A stretch of 64,000 nucleotides of DNA from Ricordea florida (taxonomy: Eukaryota > Cnidaria > Anthozoa > Corallimorpharia > Ricordeidae), in assembly GCA_949710005.1 (NCBI GenBank), contig OX453274.1:146501-210500 (forward strand). Reading direction: 5' to 3'. The notes beneath the pieces are model-generated. The model was not told the origin of the DNA, did not search any database, and saw only the letters and a list, made by a program, of their open reading frames with translations. This document shows, in pieces, positions 1 through 13,400 of this stretch (position 1 is the stretch's first letter; each line of letters opens with the position of its first letter). The translations under genes and the position numbers were made by a program.

Positions 1-731
1 AATAAATAAAGTGGGAGGCGTGAAGAGACCATTAAAGAGGCTAGGAGTACCAATTGAGGAGGAACACGTTTCCACGTAAAATTCAACCAAACTCTTCTGA
101 ACTTTTGGTATAATGGAAAACACTATCATTAATTTTTCTCATTCTTGAAGTACAATGGTTACCGAGCTATTCAGTTATCTAATGTGTACAGCTTTGTTTA
201 TCTACGTTTTACTGGTCGCTCACGCGCGCGTGCGGGAATCGTTGAAACTCGCAAGCTACGACAACAGTAAGGGCTTGCTTTGCACTTATCCTTGATTTTG
301 CAACGAAGAAAGTTACTATAAATGGTAAGCGTACAGTCACGCATTTGTTCTACCCTATTCACTCCCACAGGCCATCATAAAATAAATTTTAGGCGTGAAA
401 GACATCGATACTTAACAATGAAACCTAAGATGAGAGGGACAACTATAATGTCGATCAGGGGAAATTCATCTAGTATTTGAGACAACACATTCAGAAGTGT
501 AAAGGAGTTAAAGAAAAGGCTAAATTGTACACTGCTTCATTTTGGCCGATGTTATTTGCACGCTCGCGCCAACCGTTGACGACATTCAATGTGCTTTGCT
601 AACTTATAATCTGTGCTTACTGCTATGCAGTCTGTTAAGAATTCAAACCTTTCAACTTCCTTGTCACCTGTACAGTTAACAACGTAACATAAATCGTTCT
701 ACAGTTTAAACAAACGTTTCTTTTTTCTACT
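1..731. other. Non-coding flank downstream of Wnt11
   Basis: No open frame or repeat that I can support. It lies beyond the probable Wnt11 polyadenylation site and is ordinary AT-rich intergenic sequence. Confidence 0.5.
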
Positions 732-737
732 TTTATT
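732..737 (-). promoter_or_regulatory. Candidate polyadenylation signal of Wnt11
   Basis: AATAAA on the minus strand (tttatt on the plus strand), about 310 nt downstream of the Wnt11 stop codon. It would give a plausible 3' UTR of about 330 nt. The position fits, but no transcript evidence is available. Confidence 0.35.
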
Positions 738-1049
738 GAGAAGTAATACCACGCTGCGCCTGTCCGGGAGACTGTTTTTCTTGATCTCCATATTTGCAAT
801 CTACTACATCGTTCCTATGAGTGTTTTCAATGCTCGCTTTTGTGGGAGAGGTTTTGTACAGCTATGTACAGCTTTTATGACGTCCAACTTCCTTGTTCCA
901 AATGAATAACGAACAGCACAGTTCCATCATCAGTTGAGCAAGTCTCCTTGCTCCATTTAATGAAATGCACTCTGTAGTTTGCATCGTGCCTTCTGTTACA
1001 ACTTCCCCCTTGTAAACGTGTGCATCTCTGTAGTGAGTGATTACCTCCT

Positions 1050-4000
1050 TCAGTTGCACGTACTTACTGTGATGGTCCTTTTACATTTGTTACACTTCAC
1101 ATAGCAACACCACACATACTTACATTCGCACCGTTCTTCGATTTCTTTCTCAAACGTTATGTGACCGCGCCCACAGCACATGTATGCACAACTACCTTTT
1201 CCAGAAGTCTCTGGGTTGCACTGTCTGCCAGTAGTGCCCTGTGTGCCTCGTTCAGCGCTCCTCCTGCAGTAGTTCGGTGATGGGTCCAAAGCGATAAGGT
1301 CGCTCGGCGAGTAGCGCTTTCCCCGTCTTGGTCTCAATACCTTGGTATTTTGACCCTTGGTTTTGCTAACAACATTAATCACTTTGTCGTACTTTTTCTT
1401 GAGCAGAGTGGCCACTTCTTGGAACTCACTCAATCGTCTAAAGCAGGTTTTTTGTAGGCAGGATCCTGATACACCGTGACATCTACACACCAACTCCATC
1501 TTCTCTCGTACAGCCTGCCGGCAATGAAAAGAAATCAAGTGATAAAAACGCTAAATTGAACAGAAACACACAAATTAAAGCAATACCCAGTAAACGTTTC
1601 CGTTAAGACAACTCAAAGTTTGAAGGGACCAAAAATTTCTAATAAAGACGGTTTCTGGTTCAGGGGCACCAAACTACTGGTTTTTTTTTAAATATCTGTT
1701 CGGAGAAGCAAAAATTGCCTAGAATTTTCTATAGCTTGAGGAAAGCTAAAAATGTCTAGATGACCGTTCAACTCATATACAATTTTCGTAGCATATCTAA
1801 TCAAATCCCTACGATTTTCTAAACTTTGATTTTTCGCAGTTCAGTCCCCAAGTTAGCCTATTTTTCGTAGAGAAAGGAAACCCAAAACTCTCGAATTCGA
1901 AAATGCCATGGAGAGGAATCAGAAAAATTCTCACTTTCGAACAACTTAAAATTGCACTTAAAAATTTCGGGAAAATAATACTAAGACCCTTGTAATTTCG
2001 AAGACTCAAGTTGCCCTGGGAGAACCGAGCCGATACAAATTTTATAGCGCCGCTTAGAGTGCATTTCTAGAGATCTGAAAGTACTCTGGATGGCTTAAAA
2101 AGTGTTTTCAATGCATTTAAGAGGAAACCGTCGATGGGTGCCACTGTTCGTTCCCTACAACTTCGAAAATTTTATTTGCGTGCAAAAGTAAATCACAAAA
2201 AAATCTGTTAACTTGAAGAGCAACAAGCAAACCGTCAGAGAGAAAGAACAGCCATATTAGTAACGTCATATTTGATAACAAAATGACTGATTATAACATT
2301 TGGTCTAATCAAACGATAAACAAGAAACAGGTCTAGCTTTTTATCTAACTACAAATTTGAAAGTTGATTCTGGATAACTTATGAAAATATGTTATCTTCT
2401 GAACGATAATTTAAGTTCAATCTTTCCCACGAATGACCTCCTAGTGAAACTGTGTATACTCTAATTGACCTGTGTATTCAAAAGGTCAGAAAAATGGAAA
2501 GTTTATCCTTTAACAAGTCCATTTTTATCAAGCACAATTTAAACAGAACATACACAAAAGGGATGGCTAACTTCCCACGAAGTGTCCATAAACAAACGTC
2601 TGTTTTGTGTAATCGACAATAATTTAACTTGAGCTGCAAAGAATTTGTCTTAACCCTTTTACTCCCAGTTGTGATTAATATGTAAATTATCCTTTCAAGA
2701 TGAATACAACACCAAGAAAATACATGGTGAGGCTTGGGCACGTGTTCAAACTAAGGTTAATGAGTTGATTTAACACCAGATTCTCTCAGCTGGTAAATAA
2801 GGACGTGTATAGCACTTGTTAAGGAGAATTGCTGTTCAGATCTTGGGATTGAAAGAGTTAACTAAAGCCAATTTCCCTGGGCTCATGTCTGAGCTTTTTT
2901 TCTTGTTTCTTTTTTTCTAGCCGGGGGTGGGGAGTGAGGTTGGGGAGTGCATTTACGAATAAATCTTGACATTGCTTATTGCGACATAGTAATCGTGAGT
3001 AAACGGCATAGGATTTTAGGCTAATCTTCTACTCGACACAACTCTTATCAACGAAAACAAGGTACCTACTACTTGCTACGCCACATACGTGTCTACGGGG
3101 AGCGGGTTTTTCACTGAAATTCCTTCATGTCTCATTTCGTTTAGTCACGCAACTCGAGATATTGGCAGTGTTTCAACCAATAAAGTCCGAGTGACAAAGG
3201 ATATAATCCATACTGCTCTCAGATGGACAGCAGTGGGTGCGACAATTTGCGATCGATGAATTTGTAGACAAATAAAGAGTAAAATAGTCAATGCAGAGAG
3301 TGTTAACATTTCTACTCAAAGATACCAACATCCTATTGTATATTTGTCAACTAAGTTCTGCTCAGTCCGTATCCTTAGGACATCGCTATTGATTCAAACA
3401 CCATGCAGTATGTTCTTTTACAAAGCGGGCAACGCAAAAAAGTACAAGACCGTAAAAACAAGGAACAGAAACCAAAGAGCAATTCGTCATAGTATTAGAG
3501 CGTTCCAATGCAAACCCTCGTACAGACGTAACTGCCCCCCCCCCCCAAAAAAAAAAAATAAATAAATAACATTTACCACTTTTTTAAGTTCTGTTTCCTG
3601 TTTGAGGTATCTTTGCTCTGTTCTAGCTGCATTAATGTCCTTCATCTAGAAAGATCTTCGCTATCAAATTATCGTTAGTGAACAAAGGTGAACATGAGGA
3701 TCTAAAATATCCCCACCCCTTCACACGACAGCAGTTTGCCGAATGAGCCAACTTGCAACAGCTTTGAACTTATAAATTTGCCTACTATCGCAGGAATCAA
3801 TAAAACTTGATAGTAAAGTAGAATATGTTTATTTTGACATATGATTGTTTGCACAATGGATAGTTTGTTTTCACAGGTCATCGGCGATTTTGGAACAATT
3901 TTTGTTTGCTCAGTAAACAGACTAAACTCCCTGTTTGGATAATCCTTGGGGTGGCGTCAAACATATCGAAAAGTCGCTCAATAAAACCGCAAAATCTTGG

Positions 4001-6635
4001 CAAAACGACGTGATCGATATCAAACAAACTCGCATATGAAGTCTCTGAATTCGTCTGATTTAATTTTGCAGTCGTCGGATCACCGAACGCTTGGCACTTT
4101 ATAAGCTCGATTGGATCTGTTGCTATTTTCGGTGGTGTAACTTTCAGGGTCATGAACCAGGGACCAACAAAGCGTTTTCACTCGCCATAAGGTAGGCAGT
4201 ACCTTGTGGCGAGTGAAAACATACAGCATGCAAAGTTTTCTTCCGAAATTTTCAGTCTTCTAAATCATAGGTGGTTTGACCTTCAGTCGCCTAAAACAAC
4301 AGCGATAAAACAATGTCTTCTCAAACAGCCACTTTACGGCCTGGTTGATCGGTTTCACAAATTTATTATTCTGTGTGGCTATTGTCAAATGTGTATACCT
4401 TATCATGCCGGCTTTGTTGCTCTGTGCTCGGCCTGCTTCTCAGGCAAAAGTTAGCAATGCTGTTGGAGTGAGTTTAACCTCCTTGACGAACATTACATAG
4501 GGATCACTGTGACAGTCACATTCTCTCATGTAATATTTGTGTCCCATACTTCCTGTCGCGGAAACAGGTTTGGGTAAAAGACGCTTTAGTCGATTAGTCA
4601 AATCGGAAGTCAGCACTTACGTTAGAAAATGAGATTATTTACTGACGAGATAACGCTTTTAACAACAGCGGATCTGCGGGTCAATGCTTTGAACAACTTA
4701 CCATTCTCCCTGCTTCATTGTTATGTAAGTTCATCAGCGCGCGGCTTGTCGCCCTTGGTTCTCTCTCTCGCATTCGTTTTCTCTCCACGGCATCGGTGAA
4801 ACGTTTACTAAATCGTGCACCATAAGCAATGTTATCTGTACATCCACCCCATACCCAGTTCTTGTTTTCTAGTTTCATTTTCGGTGTTCTTCCACAACCG
4901 CAGACCTCCAGTCTCCCTATGCTGCAGGCTTGAGTCACACTGTATGCCACTGCAGCGGAGGACAGTGCGTACGCGTACGCAGCTTCTCTGGTTCCTGTGT
5001 AAACATTATAAAATATTCATAAAACGCCGCTCTGTTAATTCGCAGATTATGTCGAGTGTCTGCATTTTTTATTTATTTGTTGACTTAACCACAGTTAGCG
5101 GCCTTTGAAAAGATTTGTCTCTCCAATTCAAGGTTCTCGGGTGAAATGATAATAATGCAATTAAGAAGAAAAAAATTTCTGCCTTGAATACCGATGAAAG
5201 AAAATGCCAGCACCACGAAGCATAAAGTTCAGTGACAAACATCTCCTGAGTCAGGTGGTGTAAGTGGTGGAAGCTCCTTACTGGCGGCACTGGCCACATC
5301 CCGGCCCCAGAATATGCGTCAAAACAACCTCTTTGTCTGCATTTTTTTGTCTATAAGTATAGTCCGACACCGTTCTAACATTGCCGACGTTTTCACTGCA
5401 ACATGAACTGTTACGAAGCGAAGATACTAGGCACGAAGCAAATTCCGCTCTGATACGGTTAACGTTTTGAAAGCAGAAAAGTCTTTGTTGTCAGTTAATT
5501 AACAAGACTGAAATATTTCGGACATGGTGATGGATCGCTAATGCCAAGGTGGGCATTAGCGTTTGTAATTCAAAGCGCTTGAGGAGGGTAAATTGCACCT
5601 CTACGTCGCACAAACAGCCCTTCAAACTCAACATGAGGGAGCGCTAGCATTGCTGAATTCGTTCTTTTTTTGGCCTGAATTATCCGTCTGGCCCTTAAAA
5701 ATATTAACACTATATTCAACTTCCGATAAGACAGTTTTAGACAATAGAAAAACATTTATGGTTTAACCGCAGCCAGTACGCAATGTATGATAGAAGAAAC
5801 GGCTTAAGCGAATTCCTCTGCGAAATTTTAACTGGACTAGGTCATTCTATTTGTCAATGTTTCTTACTTCTTTGTCAAGAAGGCAGAGCCTTTCCTTACC
5901 ACTGGTCTTAATTAATCAATTAGTTTTTCATAAGTCGAACGGCAAGAGATAAAAAAATCGAAAAATGCGCAGGTTTTCAATTACTTCCCCCAGAACATTT
6001 TAATTAATAAACAGCAATGTACAATTTGCAAATTACCTTCAAACCTTAACATGTCACGTCCACTATGTACATTGGCTAAATATTACCGCGTGTCCAGTTT
6101 GGGTCAAAGGATCCCGCAATTAAACCAAGCTAAAGGCGATTTCGAAAAGAAATTCTTGAAAACCTACCTCGTTTGAGATCGTCGTAAAACTCCGGCGCAC
6201 GAGTTATAGTCGAGCAGTTCCACCGCCGATTCTTCAGTTGTGATTGGCATTCGTGTACTGTCATTTCTACTGCTTCGGAGACGTATTTCATAACAGAGAG
6301 AGATCGACGGCAAATTTTGTATTGGTCACCAACAAACCCGTGAATTTTTCTACAATTGGTTCGGTTCCACGAGTCTTCCGAAGGGACTTGAATGGCGCTG
6401 CAAAACATTAGCAAATAGCATTCCATAATTAACAGCCCTTCTCCGCAGCGAAAAAAAAAACAGGCAAACTGGAAAAAAGAGCGTGTAGGCTACAAATAAA
6501 CACTCTTTAAGTATACCAAGGGTCAAATGAGACATAGAAAGCGGCAAATTGTACTTACAGCCATCGGATGCCTTGCAGTCTATTGATGAACAAACAGAAA
6601 AGTAGTAAAGAAGTTGCAATGCGAAAATCCTGCAT
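1050..6635 (-). CDS. Wnt11: Wnt11 secreted signalling protein, 4 coding exons, 354 aa
   Basis: Secreted lipid-modified ligand for Frizzled receptors. Exons (minus strand): 6635-6559, 6397-6168, 4994-4702, 1514-1050. All introns are GT-AG; junctions are phases 2, 1 and 0, and the total is divisible by three. Exon 1 encodes a signal peptide with a leucine/phenylalanine-rich core (residues 5-20) followed by GIRWLA, much like the GIKWLA of vertebrate WNT11. Exon 2 has the Wnt block with RRWNCS (83-88). Exon 3 has TREAAYAYALSSAAV and ALMNLHNNEAGR. Exon 4 has CRCHGVSGSC (210-219), in which S216 is the expected palmitoleoylation site, then the C-terminal cysteine-rich part CCGRG...WCCYVKC ending CKRTITVSTCN. 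The length equals human WNT11. IT-RAP-xxxDLxRGTRE and the start region favour Wnt11 over Wnt4. The stop at 1050 follows an internal gtaagt-like string, but the canonical Wnt ending makes this the true end. Confidence 0.93.
3529..3573 (+). repeat. C-run followed by A-rich/TAAA low-complexity tract in Wnt11 intron 3
   Basis: About eleven C followed by about twelve A and then AAAT/TAAA units. It lies within the 3.2-kb third intron of Wnt11. Possibly the tail of a degraded retroelement, but there is nothing else to support that. Confidence 0.5.
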
Positions 6636-7055
6636 TCTTCTTGTCTTCGTTTCGCCCAAATTAGTGATGTGATTGAATTTCACGAGAGAGGCGTCTTCAT
6701 AAGATCTGCCAAGGAAAAGAACACAAGCGTAAGTAACGCTAGCTAATTAATAGCAGAGTTTCCCTTCACCAATTGATAAAAACATTTCACATGTCTTGAG
6801 TTACATCATATTTGCGTTGAAGGCTGTTGACCCCGACCAAGTCGACTGTCAAAAATAACTCCTCTTTAACGCATACGGTGTATTTTTACCAATTCGGCCA
6901 TAACTCTTTGGTGCAACACAAGCAACAGTAACTTACGAAAATGGTCTGTAAGAGTTGTTGGTTCTAAGACGATAATTCTGCTCTTAAAATATCGTTTAAC
7001 GGGTTGTTCTTATCCGAGTAATATTCCACGTCTGCTTGCCAGCGCGAGTTGAGGA

Positions 7056-7064
7056 CTTTTTATA
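7056..7064 (-). promoter_or_regulatory. Candidate TATA box of Wnt11
   Basis: TATAAAAAG on the minus strand in a local GC-richer context, about 420 nt upstream of the Wnt11 ATG at 6635. It would place transcription initiation near 7025-7030. I infer this from the motif and position only. Confidence 0.45.
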
Positions 7065-9185
7065 GAGAGACGTGGCGTCCTTCCCGCCTCGCCCTTGTTC
7101 GGTTCTCAACAACCACCCCTTTTAGAGGAGACGTTTGGTTTTCCGCAGACTTGGAGTGACTGTTAAAATTTGTAACCATGACAGAAATGTACACTTTACC
7201 GCCTACATTAGAAAGGCTGAACTGATAATAGGAAACTGTGTTCGTACTTCAACCAATCAAAAGTAAATTGGCTTTTCATCTGCTGCTGTCACGAGTCCGA
7301 TTTGATAGGCCAAGCGATTTTCGACCACCAATGCATTGGTCCTCACTCAAAATCCCACACAGTGGGCAGAATGGGGCAGAGTCTCGGATATTTTTTGTAC
7401 AGTAGATCTGGAATTTATCCTCGCCAGCAGGATATGAGACAGAAAATCAAGGTCCCTATGAGACCAAGACTCCTTACACGGGCAGATTAACTTAACTGTA
7501 TCGCATAACTGATACCGCTGGTCAGCGTGTGTTGCCGATAAAAAGCGAACTTAATTTACGAAGGCGAGTAGAACCAGGAAAAATTGGATTCAATAAATGT
7601 CTAAACAATGATACTTTGCGTGGAATGGCCTGTCAAACAATTTGAAATAAAATGGTGACTTTCAAAGTATCCCCGCCATTTGCCTGAGGAACCTACTGCG
7701 ACTATGCCATGAAAAAATCCCTGGTGAAAGGTATTGTAGGCCAGTTATCGTGAAATAAGTAACTCCTGCAGAGTTGGAACGATAAAAGGAAAATTGATGG
7801 ATTAAAGCAGAAGTCAGAAAAATTTGATCATCTTCTTTTGGCAGTGGATCACAGTAAAAGATAATTCTCGGAAGGTAAGTCCGGTATCAAACTAAGGACA
7901 AGATTATTGGACAAAAAAAGTCGTTCATTTGAAATGACAATCTTTCCAATGATCTAAAATCGTGTAAATCGTGTTTTATTTTTATTTTTTTTTCTCCAAG
8001 ATTACTCTTTAATACGGATTGATCAATTTTTTTTTTCCATCTTAATGGCGTTTATCAAAGCTTGACTAGCCTAACTCGTCTCCTGAGCTCGATACTCAGT
8101 TCTTGTGATCTTGTCACCCTAACTTGTTTGAAACCAGGTTTGAAACTTATTCATTCAATTCTTAAACTATAACATTTTTATTGGATTAATAATAAATGAA
8201 ATTCAATAAAGATAAGTCCAGTAGTAATCTTTGCAGCTGATAAATACTTTGAAGTTTTCAGTTGAGAGGCGGCATCGAGACGTGACTTTGAGTATCGAAC
8301 AAACAGTCCAGTCCTATATCCTCTGATTTTCTCCGCAATGTCTCTGTCGTTACTCAGTGGTATCTTTGACAATTATTGCGTTCAGGTCACACCAGGAAAG
8401 GGAAGGGAAGGGAAGGGATTTGTTTGCTTTCCGCGAGAGTTCTCTTTCAACCCACCCACCCACCCACACGCCGGGCACGCGGCATGCAGATCCACACTGT
8501 AACGGACAAGACGAAATAGGAACGAGGAGGAAGTACCATAATAATTTTAACCCAGAAACGAAAAATACCGCTTTTTCTTTATTTGACGAAGGGAAGTCGT
8601 ACTTCGAGAATTATTAAATGAATACCAGTAAATTCTTCCTCACTCGAACGGTTCCCGTGAATTCTGAACCTCTCCTATTCAGAAGTTTATTGGCTTTGTC
8701 AGACTAAAATTGACTCGTTGCTGGCCCAACAATTGTCCTTTCTTCCATTCAACTTAAGACTGTCACTAGCACAATCAAAGCTTAAGTCACAACCCTGTCC
8801 TTTCTTTCTCCCTCTCCCTCTCTCTCTCTCTTTCTCCCTCCCTTTTCTCCCCTCTCTCTCTTTGTCTCTCTCTATTTTCCTGTTGTTCATTTGAAAATAA
8901 GTTGGTCGTAATGAGTAACATATATTATTACAACTGTTTCAAAGTCCAGCGCTGTTTGCTCTAAATTAACTTTGAATTTGTTGTTTGATTATCTCCTTAC
9001 AGTTTCGCGGCTGTACCAAGAATGAATGAAATGTAAACTGCGGTTTTGTGCTAACCAGAAAATTTACCGTATCGTGAGAGTCTTAATCGCACAGCAATAA
9101 CTTGTTTTCCATTTCCGGTAGGCGTTTACTTCCGATGAAAGACTGAGAATAAATACCGGACTCAAAATGTTTCAAAGCACCAAAT
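7065..9185. other. Intergenic, simple repeats only
   Basis: No supportable gene. It holds a (GGGAA)n stretch near 8396-8417, a (CCCA)n stretch near 8450-8467 and a CT-rich tract at about 8800-8875. The short open frames here follow these biased tracts. Confidence 0.5.
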
Positions 9186-9582
9186 CTCCCCGGGGAGGGG
9201 ACTCCCATATGCAGTGGACGGGGATGCTCGTCGGAAATTTTGAATTTAACCCCTAAAAGAGACCAATCTGGGCGTGGCCGAAGCTTATGCAGACCCCTAA
9301 AAGAGACCAAGACAGACATTTTGTTACAATGGACTTAAGATATTAATGGTATGGAAAACTTTGTCTATATGAATTGAGTCAATATGAAGAATCAAAACTC
9401 TTTTTGTTTTGTTATTTCTTCGCGTGCAACCCTTAACGAGACCTTGACGGCTAAAAATAATGACGTTTTGCCCAGAACACCCTAAGCGAGACCAAAATCC
9501 GAAATTTACACCCCTAAGCGAGAAGACGAGCATCCCTGTCCATTCCATATGGGAGTCCCCCCCCCCCCCCGGGCAAATCTCG
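9186..9582. mobile_element. Foldback/MITE-like element with internal GAGACC repeats
   Basis: The two ends are inverted copies: a G/C-run, then CTCCCATATG, then a GGACxGGGATGCTCGTC block, mirrored at 9520-9582. The interior carries repeated CCCCTAAAAGAGACC-type units (near 9249, 9293, 9429, 9480, 9511) in both orientations. The right end has a run of about fifteen C. No open frame of its own, so it is a non-autonomous repeat. Confidence 0.65.
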
Positions 9583-10130
9583 ACCGGCAAAGATCGAAAT
9601 TGTACAATGCTTCATGGCTATTTTGAAAGCTTTGTTTACCAGTGTGAATTTCCCAGCCCACAAAAGTCGGGGTAGCGGGGTTACCTCAAACTTTGCCTTT
9701 TCGTTTCCATCAATTGAAGCAATCGTTCAAGATCTACTCAAATGACGGGCAGCAACGACAGTTCATTCTCACAGACGCAACACGCGGGTTCACAAATACG
9801 ACAGTCCTTCGGCGAAAAAGCCATTAGTGCTGAAGACCGTTAAGCACTACTGTCACTGGCTGTTAACAAGACTTGAACATTTTAACGTTGTTTTAAAATG
9901 GCTTTTCAGTTTGTACTGAACGCTCTTGGCTGCTAGAAACAACTCAAACTTGCTGGATTGCGGTAAGGAGCGCGTTCAAAATGATGGCTAACTAATTACT
10001 TTTAACAGCTGGAGGTAATCGCCAATTACGTAGGGCCTTAACCTGTCAGAGGGTTCAACAATGCAGTGTCGTTCTAATTCTTCTATCTGGCTGTACAACA
10101 TGAAGCGACCATCATTCTTTTAAAAATGAC

Positions 10131-10490
10131 TCACAGTTTCGCACTGTGGTACTAGTTCTTTAACTGTGCAGTGTGTTTCTACAGTATGGTTAACACGCAG
10201 TGTTGCTATTCTTTAGAATTTTAGGTATTACTAAACAGTTCTGTTCTAGAGTTTATTACGCTGTGCGGTTCGGCTAAACTTTTTCATCTGCAGATCAAAC
10301 TATGCAGTGTCACCTTTTTGGTTTGAAAGCTACTGAACAGTACTGCACTGTGGTACTGTTTGTTTTACTATACAGTGTGGCTCTACCAGTTCATCTGTGG
10401 ATCAAACCATGCAGTGTGACCATTCTTTGGAAACTCGGCCACTGAACAGTACTGTATTGCTGTGCTCATTGTTTGTTTCACTAAGGTGAA
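10131..10490. repeat. Diverged tandem repeat, about 110-bp unit
   Basis: Successive units share ATCTGxxGATCAAACxATGCAGTG, then a GAACAGTACTG motif, then a short T-rich part. They are best seen at about 10288-10400 and 10402-10490, with a weaker copy before. A related fragment lies at 26250-26370, so this is a dispersed family. Confidence 0.5.
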
Positions 10491-13400
10491 ACCACCCAGT
10501 AGTGTTAAAGATACTGAACTGAAAGCATTGAGCCATTAATGGCTGTTCCCTAAGCAAACAGGCAAATCAAGCCCGATAAGAGACGTAAATTACTGAGGCA
10601 CGTATTCAGCTCAAGGTCGTTCAATATGTAAGACGTTAACCACTCTGGATTCTCAGCAATACAAACCAACCTGGACAACAAAATAAAGTCTTATTTATAC
10701 TGATAGTCGATACTAAAAGTGACAACAATATCTTCTTATCTGCTTCACAACTTGAATCTCTCAGATTGAAACCTGTTTTTATTTGAAAAGAACAATACAT
10801 GTATTTTGGAATCTTCTTAGGCAACCATGCAGTTGTATTAGGTTATTATCTGAGATTAGCGCTTACTGATACGAAGAAAAGCGCATGTTTGTCATCCATT
10901 AAGCCAAGATGATATTTTTCAATTGACGAATTACGTCTGAATTATAAAAGGGCTTAACAGATATCCTGTGGACAATAAGCGCAAAGTAATATTTCGCCTT
11001 AAAAATGAGAGGAATACCAGTGAACATGTCATTCTGTATCAGCAAATAGTTTCTAATCCATGTCGCTATTATATAGCTTTCTATAAAGAAATCAAACACA
11101 TCGAGGGTGGTAGGCAGAGCGGACACGCAATCATTGATTGAAATAGTAGGCGTGACAACACTGGTGATGAGCTACTTAGCACTCAATTGACAAAAACGAT
11201 TCTAAAGGTAATTACCGTGTCGGGAAAGTGGTTTGGTTTACTGGGATAAAAATAAAGTTATTTCAGCAAGGATTTTAGGGTTAACATTCATAGACAGTTA
11301 AACATTTCGAAATTTCTTTCGGTGAATACGTCACTTCATCGGTATCCCTAGACGGAAATATTTCAGTTACTATTACTGGAGTAACATAGTAAAAACGTGC
11401 TTAGAAACAGCTTAGAAATAAAGAAGCTCGCAAAGAAACATGCATCTGATGCGGAATTAATATGAACACCTTTTCGATGTTTACTTCAAATGTTTGGGAC
11501 TACAATACATATAATGGTTTCTTTAGCATTTGTTGATTTTCACATTTGGATTGATTGAGGTGACTTTTCTATCGGATAAGTATTTTTTCTTTATGAAGCA
11601 CGTCTACAATTCCACCAAACAAAAGAACGGAACAGATCTGGAACTGAACCACAGCAGAAAGTGTCCTAAATGCAACGGTAGGGCGGGAAACGTGGAATGT
11701 CGCAAAGGGAAATTGCTAATTAGGACTGAAAGTAGCGAAAGAACGTGTGGACTGAACTAAGTTCAAACATGCTTTTTATGTAAGTACTTACAATGACAGA
11801 ACCCACTTTTGCTCCGCTTTTCTCTGACTCTTTCTCGCAGACCGACAAAAGCACGCGGTCCAAACAAAGCTCAAACGTTTGTACACAGAAAAAGGTTAAG
11901 TCGACCACGTTTCAGAACAAGTTACTCTGGTTTTTAACGCTATAACTGTACTCCTGTTGCGAGAGTAGTTTTATTATTCATGCAGCTTGCTGGGATATCT
12001 TAACTGCTAAAAATTCCTGCTGTTTTGCTTTCATTTTCATGGTTTTCGTGCTTGTGACTTAACAAATTCAAAAACTGTCTCATTTAGTTGTGCTCTGATA
12101 TTTGTATCTTAAATGTTAACTTAAATATCCCTCTTGAAGTTTGCAGATAAACTTCCGAGTTTTAAGTGTTGTTCTGTTCCTGTCCATGTAGAAAGACTCT
12201 GCTTAGGGATTAGCACTTAAGATGTTAATTTTTCTTTATTCAGCTCTGAATAACTTGGCTTAATACACCTTACCGCATGTCGCGTTCCTTCAGTAACGTA
12301 AATTAAAGTGTTCTAAACTACTCCCAAGTTTCCAGCACGTTTGGGAAAATAACAACGCTCACAACACAGAGAAATAATTGTCTGGGATGCAGCTGTTGTT
12401 GTTTTCGTTTGCGTTTGATGTTTTTCGCCAATTTATAACGAATCAATTGGAACTCTGTCTCCCGCAATTCTTGCATTCTTGTGGTTTTGTTCTTATTGTT
12501 GAAGCCGAAGAGCGTCATCATGAAATTGTTTTCCCATGTACAGTGTGTGGTTCAATTCCTCAGAAAAAGAGCGTTAAGCTCTTACCTAAAAACACTTTTT
12601 GAAATGCAACTGATTTTCATCATCCATGCATAACCTTTGTTGCATCAATTTGGTGTCCAAAGGGTGGGCTTTCCCGGCGTGTCCTGTTTTAACACGCATA
12701 TTTTTAAGACAAAAAACCTTTTTCTAGACTATTAATTTAATACGGTATTTAGTTGTAATCGTTTAAGAGAGCGAGAAAAGTGAATCACTCTGTATCGCTC
12801 TTGTCGTCCGTAAGAACACACTTGTAGCGCTGTTTGAATGATGTCGTTATCTTTTTTATCTTGGTTTTACAACTGAGTGAATTAATTTTAGTAGTAAAAA
12901 GTAAGTAGGGGCGTCAAAACCATACTGCCCTGTCCCATCGGCCACCAGTCTATTTGTTCAGCATCCTAAGCAGGCGGCCTAGAAAATATTGCTATCTGTT
13001 TCTGTTGACGGTAACAAAAAGAATGTAAAAAGAAACTTGAAGAAAACAATCGAAAGCTATGTATAAGCACAAATTACATTTCAAACTTTAAATTTTAGTT
13101 CAGTGAGCGAAATCTTAAGTTGAACACTCGGAAATTGCTAGCCAACCTTCCTTATTTCAGTAAGCTGTTTGTTCCTGTCGTTACACTTGAAAAAGGGGAC
13201 CGAAATTCCAAAACCCCTCCCCTACTTCCCCTACCCCTCCCTTGCCGGGATTGATAGTAATAAGGCAAATTGGCTCGTATTTTTTTATTCCTAAACCATG
13301 GTCAAAAAACATGCAAAGTCTTCGCTGCATCCGAGTGGATTCCGGACACTTTAGGTCCCGTCTTGTCGAGCGTTCTCAGCTCGGTACTACTACTCTTGCC

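Noticed and set aside
862-1059. 65-codon minus-strand open frame overlapping the end of Wnt11
   Set aside because: It lies in the Wnt11 3' UTR, has no domain and overlaps the true stop at 1050-1052.
1050-1538. Possible start of a separate protein at 1538
   Set aside because: The first eight codons are intron 3 of Wnt11; the exon starts at 1514 after a clear acceptor and continues from exon 3 in frame.
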